Origin: a virus
IMG/VR virus record: IMGVR_UViG_3300025917_000049
Location: 1 to 29,203 of that record
DNA length: 29,203 nt
Reading direction: 5' to 3' (one strand)
How positions within the stretch are numbered: the first letter of the stretch is position 1; every line of letters starts with the position of its first letter. Shown here piece after piece: positions 6,262 through 15,700 of the stretch. The notes beneath the pieces are model-generated. The model did not search any database. It worked only from the letters and a program-made list of their open reading frames with translations, and had not been told where the DNA came from. The translations under genes and the position numbers were made by a program.

Positions 6262-7825
6262 CCCCGCGCCACGCTCTACCTCAACTCGTCGCTCCCCACC
6301 CAGCCGCGCCAAGCGCAAGGCCGCGGTCGAAGTCTCGGTCGCGACCTTTGGCCCGCAGTCCGGGCCCCAGGAACTCTTCTTCCAGAGCCCGGCCGACATC
6401 GCCATCTACGGCGGCGCCGCGGGGGGTGGCAAGACGTGGGGCCTGCTCATCGAAGCCGCGCGCTGGCTCCGGGAGGTCTCGGGCTACGGCGCCGTCATCT
6501 TCCGGCGCACGCATCCGGAGATCCGCAATCAGGGCGGCATGTGGGATGAGAGCTTCAATCTCTACCAGGCCGCGCCGCTGTCCGGCATCCCGAACGAGAC
6601 GCGGCTGGAATGGACGTTCCCGCCCTACGGCAACACGGTCACGTTCGCCCACATGCAGCACGAGCACGATCGGTTCAAGTGGCAGGGCGCGCAGATCCCG
6701 CTCATCGGCTTCGATGAGTTGACGACCTTCACCCGCGCCCAGTTCTTCTTCATGCTCTCCCGCAACCGCTCGGCCTGCGGCATCCGGCCCTACATCCGGG
6801 CCACGACGAACCCCGACGCCGATAGCTGGGTCGCGGAGTTCATCGCCTGGTGGATCGACCAGACCACGGGGCTGCCGATCCCCGCGCGCGCGGGCGCCTT
6901 GCGCTGGTTCAAGCAGGACCCCAGCAGCGACAAGGTCATCTGGGCCGACACGGAGGCGGAACTGCTCGATCCCGACGATCCGGACAACCGCCCGTTGTCG
7001 GTGACCTTCATCCCCGCCAACGTTTACGACAACACGGTCCTCCTGGAGCGCGACCCCGAGTATCTCCGCAAGCTCATGCAGTTGCCCTACGTCGAGCGTC
7101 AGCGCCTGCTCGGCGGCAACTGGAAGATCCGGCCCTCGGCCGGACTCATCTTCAACCGCGGCTGGTTCGACATCGTGGACGAAGTGCCGCACAACGTGCT
7201 GGCCCGGGTGCGCTACTGGGACAAGGCCGCGACGCCGCCCGCCCCGCCCCAGCCCGGCAAACCGGCCAAGCGGCCGAGCAGTTCCTGGGCGGTGGGGGCT
7301 CGGCTGGCCGTCACGACCGATGGGCGCTTCTTCGTGGAAGACATCGTCCGGGGGCAGTGGCTGGCCCCGGAACGCAACCGGGTCATGCTCCAGACGGCCG
7401 AGCGGGACGGGCACATGGTCTTCGTCTGGATCGAGCAGGAGCCGGGCTCCGGGGGCAAGGAGTCTGCCGAAATCTCGCAGGACCAGTTCAGGAAGGCGGG
7501 TATCCTGGCCGAGATCGAACGCGTCACGGGCGAGAAGGTGGTGCGGGCGCAGCCCATGTCCTGGCAAGCCGAGCAGCGCAACGTCAAGCTCGTGCGGGCG
7601 GACTGGAACGAGGCCTACCTGGCGGAGTTGGATCGGTTTCCGGACGGCCTGGCGGATGACCAGGTCGACGCGAGCAGCGGGGCGTTCAACAAGCTCGCGC
7701 GGCTGTACGAGGAGGTCGTGCAGTACGGCTTCCAGCCGGACGACGTGGGGACCGAGATGCACGAGGCGCCGCCCGTGGTCGAGGTCGGTGATCCCATCAT
7801 CGAGTCCGAGATCTTCCAGTCTTGA
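6245..7825 (+). CDS. terL: Terminase large subunit (packaging ATPase and nuclease)
   Basis: A 526-residue DNA-packaging motor. The N-terminal ATPase has Walker A at residues 56-64 (G-G-A-A-G-G-G-K-T), Walker B in I-P-L-I-G-F-D-E-L-T, and a coupling-motif-like A-T-T-N-P-D. The C-terminal RNase H-like nuclease begins at V-R-Y-W-D-K-A with an acidic residue. It continues through W-I-E-Q-E-P-G-S-G-G-K and ends with D-G-L-A-D-D-Q-V-D-A-S-S-G-A-F, giving the catalytic acidic cluster. The length is normal. The start overlaps the small subunit by 17 bases; the extra 30 N-terminal residues are basic and low complexity, as is common. It pumps DNA through the portal encoded next. Confidence 0.93.
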   Translation: MARPANPAPRSTSTRRSPPSRAKRKAAVEVSVATFGPQSGPQELFFQSPADIAIYGGAAGGGKTWGLLIEAARWLREVSGYGAVIFRRTHPEIRNQGGMWDESFNLYQAAPLSGIPNETRLEWTFPPYGNTVTFAHMQHEHDRFKWQGAQIPLIGFDELTTFTRAQFFFMLSRNRSACGIRPYIRATTNPDADSWVAEFIAWWIDQTTGLPIPARAGALRWFKQDPSSDKVIWADTEAELLDPDDPDNRPLSVTFIPANVYDNTVLLERDPEYLRKLMQLPYVERQRLLGGNWKIRPSAGLIFNRGWFDIVDEVPHNVLARVRYWDKAATPPAPPQPGKPAKRPSSSWAVGARLAVTTDGRFFVEDIVRGQWLAPERNRVMLQTAERDGHMVFVWIEQEPGSGGKESAEISQDQFRKAGILAEIERVTGEKVVRAQPMSWQAEQRNVKLVRADWNEAYLAELDRFPDGLADDQVDASSGAFNKLARLYEEVVQYGFQPDDVGTEMHEAPPVVEVGDPIIESEIFQS

Positions 7826-7842
7826 GGGGGTGAACGGAGCCC

Positions 7843-9753
7843 ATGGCCAAGAAGCGGAGCAGTCGAGCGGCGGCCCAGCCCAGCGAGGCGGCCCTCCGCC
7901 GGGAACTGCAGCGCGCCGAACTGGAGTTGTCGCTCACGGAGGCCAAGTACACCGCGGGCCTCATGCAGCAGTTGATGGGCGCCGAGCAGCGCCTCTCCGA
8001 GGCGCAGATGGTCATGGCCGAGCCCGAGGATCGGGGCTGGGACCCGATCTCTTCCGGCAGCAGCCTGAGCCCGAGCAAGCCCATGCTGGGCGAGAGCCGT
8101 GATAGCCAGACCCTCCGGCGGCAGATGTATCGCTTCTGGCGCTACCACGCCCACGGACGCGGCATCCTGCGCAACTTCGTGCGCTTCATCATCGGCACCG
8201 GCTTCAGCCTCGACTTCGATGACATCGACCGCGGCAACTGGACCGACAGCAAGAAGACCGCGGTCAAGATCACCACCAAGGATGACGATCCGGTCCTGGC
8301 CAATCTGATCTGGAGCGACTTCGTCAAGCGCAACGTCTTCAAGCAGCGAGCGAAGGAGATCATCCTCCGCGTCTTCCGCGACGGCGAGATGTTCCTGCGG
8401 AAGTTCGAGCGCGCGGGGCGGATCACCGTGCGCTTCGTGGAGCCGGAGCGCGTCAGCAACGGCATGCAGACCAACCTCGTGGGTACGGTCCAGGCCGGAG
8501 ATCTGGAGGATGACAGCCAGGTCGGCGAACCCACGCGCGTCATGCAGGGGATCGAGTTCCTGCAGGACGACATCGAGACCGTGGTGGCCTACCACACCCA
8601 GGTCATGGTGCCGGGGCAGGGGACGGTGCTGAAGCAGGAGCGCATCCCCGCCAAGGACATGATCCACGTCAAAGCGCTCTGCGACATGAACGACCTGCGC
8701 GGCATCCCCATGCTGGAGGTCGTGGCCAAGAAGCTCGTGAACTACGACCAGTGGGAAGAGTACCGGCTGATCCTCAACAAGATGCGCACCGCGGTGGCGC
8801 TCGTGCGCAAGGTCACGGGCACCTCCAGTCAGGCCGAGGCCATCATCGCCAACCGCATGAGCCCGCGCCAGCAGCCCCAGCGCCTGGAGCCCGTCACCGG
8901 CTCGGGCCGTCGCGAGGCCATGTTCCGCCCCGGCACCACGCTGACCCCGAGCCCGGGGGTCGAGTACGACTTCATCAGCCCGAACCTCCAGGCCCGCGAT
9001 GCGGCGGAGGACGGGCGACGCTTTCTCATGTCCATCGCCGCGGGCGTGGGCCTGCCCGAGATGCTGGTCACGGGGGATTGGTCCAACGGCAACTTCGCCA
9101 GCGCGGTGACCGCCCAGACCCCCGCGGTGCGCGAGTGGGAGGACTGGCAGGAGTTCTTCGAGCCGTGCTTCCAGAAGGTCTACGAGTGGGTGATCGAGGC
9201 CGCGGTGGCGGGCCTGGGCGCGCCCGAGGACATGAGCCGCGAGGTCACCATCCAGTGGCCGCCGCTCATCGCCAAGGACGCCTTCCGCGAGACCGAGCGC
9301 CTCATGAACCTCTGGGCCTCCGGGGTGTTGAGCAAGCAGACGTGGTCGGCGCAGGAGGACCTCAACTTCGATGACGAGCAGGAGAACCTCCACGACGAAG
9401 CGGTGATGGAGGCCGAGAACCCGGTGCCCGTGCACCAGGTCGACGTGGCGACGCTCCCGACCCGGCCGAAGGAAGGGCAGAACGCGGGGCCGTTGCCTAG
9501 CCCGAAGACCGGCAAGAATCCCTACGTGGCCGACATCCGCAGCACGATCGCTACCGCGACCGAAGCCAAGGACGCCTTCCGCGAGAGCCTGGCCCTGCTG
9601 GAGGCCGATCTGGACGGCGTTGCGGACCCCGCGTTGCGGGGCAGCCTGGAGCGCTACATGGCCACCGCCAACCGGGTGCTCGCCTTCACGGGGCGCCCAG
9701 GGAGTACGCATGCGCCACGTCCGGCGCACCGTCGGGCGCGCGCGCGACGTTAA
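7843..9753 (+). CDS. Portal protein
   Basis: A 636-residue, lambda-like portal that forms the dodecameric ring for DNA entry and exit. Typical segments in order are a charged N-terminal coil, R-R-Q-M-Y-R-F-W-R-Y-H-A-H-G-R-G-I-L-R-N-F-V-R, and a central strand-rich part. Then come the stem and clip with N-Y-D-Q-W-E-E-Y-R, R-M-S-P-R-Q-Q-P-Q, D-G-R-R-F-L-M-S-I-A-A-G-V-G-L-P-E, and N-F-A-S-A-V-T-A-Q-T-P-A-V-R-E-W-E-D-W-Q. The ATG follows a GGAG at 7834-7837. The C-terminus is basic and runs 44 bases into the giant head protein gene in another frame. Confidence 0.9.
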   Translation: MAKKRSSRAAAQPSEAALRRELQRAELELSLTEAKYTAGLMQQLMGAEQRLSEAQMVMAEPEDRGWDPISSGSSLSPSKPMLGESRDSQTLRRQMYRFWRYHAHGRGILRNFVRFIIGTGFSLDFDDIDRGNWTDSKKTAVKITTKDDDPVLANLIWSDFVKRNVFKQRAKEIILRVFRDGEMFLRKFERAGRITVRFVEPERVSNGMQTNLVGTVQAGDLEDDSQVGEPTRVMQGIEFLQDDIETVVAYHTQVMVPGQGTVLKQERIPAKDMIHVKALCDMNDLRGIPMLEVVAKKLVNYDQWEEYRLILNKMRTAVALVRKVTGTSSQAEAIIANRMSPRQQPQRLEPVTGSGRREAMFRPGTTLTPSPGVEYDFISPNLQARDAAEDGRRFLMSIAAGVGLPEMLVTGDWSNGNFASAVTAQTPAVREWEDWQEFFEPCFQKVYEWVIEAAVAGLGAPEDMSREVTIQWPPLIAKDAFRETERLMNLWASGVLSKQTWSAQEDLNFDDEQENLHDEAVMEAENPVPVHQVDVATLPTRPKEGQNAGPLPSPKTGKNPYVADIRSTIATATEAKDAFRESLALLEADLDGVADPALRGSLERYMATANRVLAFTGRPGSTHAPRPAHRRARARR

Positions 9754-12700
9754 CACCCACCTCCAGGATCACTTCCTGCGCCGCGCGATGCTGCAGCGGC
9801 GCTGGGAGAATGCCGCCTGCCGGGACGTGGACACCGTCCTCAAGCAGACGACCACCGCGATCACGAGCCTCGTGCACAACGCTGGGATCTTCCCCCCGCG
9901 CAAGCTCACGCCCGCAGAGCGGCCGGGCTTCGCCTTCCTCGATCCGGTCCGCCACGACAAGCTCAAGCTCCTGCTGAGCCAGATCGCGATGACGCTGGCG
10001 CACTACGTGCGCGGCAGCGTGGAATCGCTCCGCGGAGACCTGCGCTCCCTGGCCCAGGTCGAACTGCACCTGGTGCCGAAGGAGATGCAGGACATCCTCG
10101 ATCACCACGTCAAGAAGCACGGGCTCATGGAGGCCGCAGCCGACGACTGTCATTGGATTACCAAGAACGGTCACCGCATCTGTATTTCCGACGGGCATGC
10201 TGAGCACGGCCACGTCGAGATAGACCCCACGCTCGCCCCGATTGCGGGGCGCATCCAGCGCGTGGTGGGTCGCCTGAACCAGAAGTATGGGCCGCTCGTT
10301 ACAGCCGTGAAGTCCAGTGGCCTGACGGGAGACGTCCTCGCCCACAAAAGCAAAGACACCATCTATCTACGCTCCGATAAGGCCCTGGACACGGAGTTCT
10401 GGCGGCAGCACGAAAAGGAGTGGGCCGGACTCCGGATCGATCCCTCGCTGGAGGGTGTTCTCACCCACGAGTACGGACATGTGTTGTTCACGCGTGCCCT
10501 GAACACTGATCCCGAACGGTACAATCAGGAGATCGCCCCGCTGGCCGCTGACACCGCCGTGGCCACCTCCGCGTATGGCCAGGAGCACTCGGTTGAAAAC
10601 GAGGCCGAGGCCTTCGCGGCGATCGAAGCGGGCCGTCACGCATGGGGCCTGGAGACCGAGATGACCGGGCAGGCCATGGCGCGGGCCCGGCAGATGGTGT
10701 CGGCGGCCATGGCTATCCTGAAAGGCCAGACTCAACAGGAGGCCCTGGACGACCCCACGGCCGACGACTTCGACCCCGACCTCTACTTCACGTCCGGCCG
10801 CAAGGCGCTGATCCCGCCCGCCCCCACCCCGCTCCCCAAGATCCTGCGCGGCAGCCCGAACAGCTTCCTGACGGAACTGCTGGGCACCCCGCTCGGCGGG
10901 GCCTTCTACCAGACCTCCTTCGCCGATCTGGGCGCGAGCCTCGTGAGCGGCATCCGCAACATCCTCCTGGGCGGGCTCATGAGCGGCGAGGGCGTCGCCC
11001 CCGTGGCTCGACGGCTCCAGGGCCTGCTCGGGGGCGCCCGCTACAAGTCCGAGCGCATCGTGCGGAGCGAGTTCGGGCGCGTGGCCAACCAGGCCGCGCT
11101 CACGTCCTTCGCCCAGAACAGCGACGTCATCCAGGCCGTGCAGTGGATCTCGACGCTCGATGATGCGACGTGCTTGCAGTGCGGGGAACTGGACGCGCGC
11201 ACCTGGGAGAGCTTCGCCGCCGCCCCCGTGCCCGTGGCCGACACGCATCCGAACTGCCGCTGCCGCCTGATCCCGGTGGTCAAGGGCGCCGAGGATCTGG
11301 GGCTGCCCGAGGGCACGCGCGCGAGCTTCAACGGGCAGGTGCCCGCGAGCCTCGACTACGAGACCTGGTTCGATCAGCAGGACGACGCCTTCCAGCGGGA
11401 GGTCCTGGGCCCGACCCGCTATCGGCTCTACGCCTCCGGGCAGGCCGACCTCTCCGACTTCGCCACCGCCAGCGGCGTGCGGCGCGTGCGCGATGTCCTG
11501 GCGGATCTCGCCGAAGCCAACGTGGGGGAGTGTCACTGGATCACGAAGCACGGGCGGCCCATCTGCATCACCGGCAGCCACCTGCATCCGACCCCGCCAC
11601 CGAGTGGCCCGATCCAGGCCACGCTGCCCGGCCTGCGGGACTGGACGCCCCCGACCCCCGAAGATCTGGCGCGCCAGGAATGGCTCGACGCGCAGCGGGC
11701 GGCCGATCTGGACGCGATGCACGCGCTCTGGGCCACGCTCGACGGCACCGAGGTCGAGGTCCCGGGCCCCGAGACCTGGGCCGCGCTGACCGAGGCCCAG
11801 CAGGAGCAGGTCCAGAACGCGTGGGAAGACGCGCACGTCGAGGACTACATCGACCAGGCCAAGGAGGACTGGATCAACGACACGGGCGCGGCGGACGTCA
11901 CGCAGGCGATGAACGACGACACCGATCTGCAGCGCCGCGTCGTGGAGAAGGCGCTCACCAAGGCGCTCGGCCCGGAACGCGCCGCCGCCCTGCTCGACAC
12001 CGAGGACGTCGCGGCGAACCTCCGCAGTCTGGCCGGAGGATCACTCAGCATCCGGTCGGTGGCGGGCAACGACGCGGCGACCCAGGAGGAAGCGCGCGTG
12101 ATGTACCTGGAGGCGGGCCGCCTCTGGGAGGACGAATACAACGAGCGCATCAGCGATCTGGAGGTGCCGGAAGATGTGACCCAGGGTGCCTACGAGGCGG
12201 CCTCGGAGGCCTTCGCGGGGTTGGACGACGAGTCGAAGGACGAACTCGCCAAAGCGATGTTCGGCGGCGCGCAACGGGTCGACCTCACGGCACCGGACCG
12301 TTGGCGGGTGACGCTCGATCCGCACGCGTCCGCCGAGGCGCGCGATGAATACCTTGCGACGGGCCGGATTGCGAACGCGCTGGTCGCGGCCCGAGCCGAT
12401 CAGTTGTGGCGCGCCCGCTACCCGGAGGAGTCGACGCCCGATTTCCAGAACCTCGCGTCCGGCTTCTGGCGGGACTGGAAGAAGGACTCCTTCCATGAGG
12501 GCACCCTCGACATGCACCAGGCGCTGGTGCAGGAGTTGAGCGCCAACACGCGTGGGCAGGAATACGCCACCGCGGAGCGCAAGGGCATCGAGACGCTCAC
12601 GCCCAGCCACGCCGACCGGGTCTACACGCGCGCCCTCTGGGATACGACCCAGTTCCTGCTCACGAAGGCAGGGGTGACCGAGATGGATCTCTACCGCTCG

Positions 12701-15700
12701 ATCATCCTGCCCGCCGAGGTCGCGCACCGCGAGCCCACGCTGCCGATCACGCCTGCGGCAGCCTCCGGGTCGGGCTCGGCGGTGGATCTGCGGATTCCTC
12801 CCGGAGGCTACGTCAAATATCCCTCGCTCGCGCTGCAGCAGAATCCGGCGCAGTCGTTCACCTTCTCTGATCAGGTCGCGAACACCTGGGACGGCGTGGG
12901 CTCCTCGCCGCCGGGTGGCCAGCGGGTCGTGCTCCGCGCCAAGGTGCCGAGCACCGCGATCTGGTCGCTGCCGCTCTACGGCAAGAACATCCAGCACGAG
13001 CAGGAGGCGGTGGTGCTGGGCACGCCGTGGAAGAAGTGGGACGCCTGGATGGGCTTCGCGCCCCCGCCCGCCGTGCTGGCCCTGGAGGCGCTGGTGGAGG
13101 CGGGCCCCATGCAGCAGGACGGCACGCCCGCCCGGCCGGAGCAGTTCGTGATCGACCTGGCCAACCCCGCGTTGACCGGCGGCCAGCACTGGCTCTGGCA
13201 CGGGCGGTTCGTAGACACGCAGCAGGAAGCGGGCACCGACTGCCGCTGGATCACCAAACACGGCCGCCGCATCTGCATCGCCCCGGGCCACGCCCACACC
13301 GACCCCGGCGCGACGCAGGCGCTGACGGGCCACCTCCCGGCCGCGGCCCGGTTCCTCACCGATCAGGGCTGGCTGCACGTCTCGGCCTCCCCGACGGAGG
13401 AGGGGCAACACCAGTCCATCGTCTACCGCGAACCGCAGAGCGGCGACCGGATGACCGTCTTCGCCAACGGCGACTGGGTGCACGTGTTCGCCGACGGCAC
13501 GGCGACCGAGGGCCACCGCCTCGCCGGGCTCAAGCTCCACCTCTTCGCGCGGGACTTCCTGGGGCCAACGCTCCGCGATCCCTCCGCCCAACTGGAAGCG
13601 GCCGACGCCGAGGCCTGTCACTGGATCACCAAGAATGGCCGTCGCATCTGCATCACGGGCGGCCATACCCACGCTGCGCCCGTGCGGTTCGCGGCCTCGC
13701 TCGGGATCGAGCGCAAGAACATGCCCCAGATCCGGGCGAAGGACATGGGGGAGTTCCTGGCCTGGGTTTCGGAGCAGGGCGTGACGATCACGCGCGAGAC
13801 CGTCCCGGCCTCCAGCCTGCGCCCCGCCCAGGCGCACTTCAACCCCGAGCAGGTCGCGCAGATGCAGCGCGAGAACATGACCAAGCCGCTCGTGGTCTCC
13901 CGCGATCACTACATCCTCGACGGCACGCATCGCTGGGTGCGGTTCACCCAGGACGATCCCACGCAGGCCGTCACCGTGCTGCGGATCGATCGGCCCGCGA
14001 CCGAGGCCATCGACCTCATGAAGCGGTTCCCGAAAGCGGAGGTGCAGGACATCACCGACATCGGGGCGCCCCGCGGCCGAGCGCTCGCGCCTGCCCTGGC
14101 GGAAGCCGCGGATGCCGACTGCCGGTGGATCACCAAGAACGGCCGCCCGATCTGCATCCGCCAGGGGCACGGCGAGCACGAGCGGATCGGTACCGTCGCG
14201 AGTCTGCCGAAGCGGACCTCCGTTCCCGTCACCGGGCTCGTCCAGATCTCCAAGGGCTCAGAGTCCAAGGTCTACGACGGGCGCGTCAAGGCCGGGCGCC
14301 CCGTCATCGTCTATCGCGGAGTCGGCACCCTGAAAGAGATTGATGATGCCGTGGCCGCGGGCGCATGGGAATCGCAAGGCGACTGGGTCACCCAGTGGGA
14401 GGGCCGCACCCAGGTCGCGACGGGCCCGCTCGATCTCGCGTTGACGGCGCAGTACCCCTTCCTCGTCCAGGTGGACATCCAGGGCTTGCCGGTCCGAGCC
14501 GTGCATTTCACCACCGGCCCGAACCGGGTGAACGTGAAGTCCGGAACCGTCTCCGGCCTGGATCACGCGATGGGCCTGGGCGTGACGGCGCCCATCCCGC
14601 TCGATCGCATCAAGAACATCTGGAGCGTCGAACGTCCCTCGCTGAAGCTCACGAGCGTCAAGTCGCTCTTCCCTACGCTCGCGCTCCAGGAGGCGGGCGA
14701 GGACTGCCACTGGATCACGTACCAGGGCCGTCGCATCTGCATCACGGGCGGGCACGCCCATGCGGGGGCGTCGTCCACCGTCGTCACCACCACCGAGGAA
14801 GCCGCGCTCAGCCCGAAGGATCGGGCGAAGTTCGAGAAGGGCCTGGCCGCCTACGGGCTCACGCGCGAGGGCATGCGGGCTGAGATCCTCGCCAAGATCT
14901 CGAATGCCGACGGCACGGTCAACGTGCAACTCCTGGCGGAAGCGCGGCACTGGTATCCCGACGCGCACGCCTTCGCCACCGATCTGATGGGCAAGGCTCC
15001 CATCACCCTGGAACAGGCGGTGGGCGTGATCGCGGCGCTCTCGCCCCAGAATCCGTGGGAGTACAAGACCCAGTACGGCCTGGCGGGCAACAAGGTGGAC
15101 GCGGCTTCCGTCGTCCGCTACTTCGCCGACCACACCGAAGATCACCAGACGCCCGCGGAACTAGCCGCGGGCGTGAAGGCGCTCTACGACCCCAACGGCC
15201 ACAATGCCGACCGGCACCTGGGTCCCGGCATGCTCTCGCCCACGTCGAGCGTCGAGAAGGCGTTCTCGATCCTGCGCGACGGTTCGGCCGCCAACCTCGC
15301 CGAGCAACTGGGCACGCTCAAGACCGCGAGCTTCTACAACAACATCCTCGCGCCCGGCCAGACGCGCGCGGTGACCATCGACGGCCACATGGCCAAGGCC
15401 ATCGCCTACGCGGCGCTGGCGCAGGGCCGGGCCATGCCCAAGGACGGCCCGGGCCCGAAGGGCGAGCGCCTGGGCAGCGTCACCTCGATGATGGACGCGA
15501 AGGTCTGGGGCTCCATCGGTCACGTGCTGGTGGCGGATCAGGTCCGGCAGGTCGCCGACACCCTGCACGAGAGCCCCGACACGATTCAGGCCGCCTACTG
15601 GCTCGCCGTCCAGCCGAACAACCCGTTCAAGGGGACGTACGAAGCATGGCGCCCCGGCGCGTTCGGCTGGCGGCGCGACCAGACGGTCAGTGAGGCAGAC

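Noticed and set aside
9620-9709. Upstream ATG at 9620 as the start of the giant protein
   Set aside because: It would overlap the portal gene by 134 bases and has no ribosome site; the ATG at 9710 has AGGGAG at proper spacing and a more natural N-terminus.
7615-9756. Long minus-strand open frame (713 aa) opposite the portal gene
   Set aside because: Antisense shadow in GC-rich DNA: His/Arg/Leu/Gly-rich composition with no motif, while the plus strand encodes a clear portal.
12041-14179. Minus-strand open frame of 712 aa opposite the giant protein
   Set aside because: Shadow of the plus-strand frame, which carries recognised domains and repeated motifs across the same bases.
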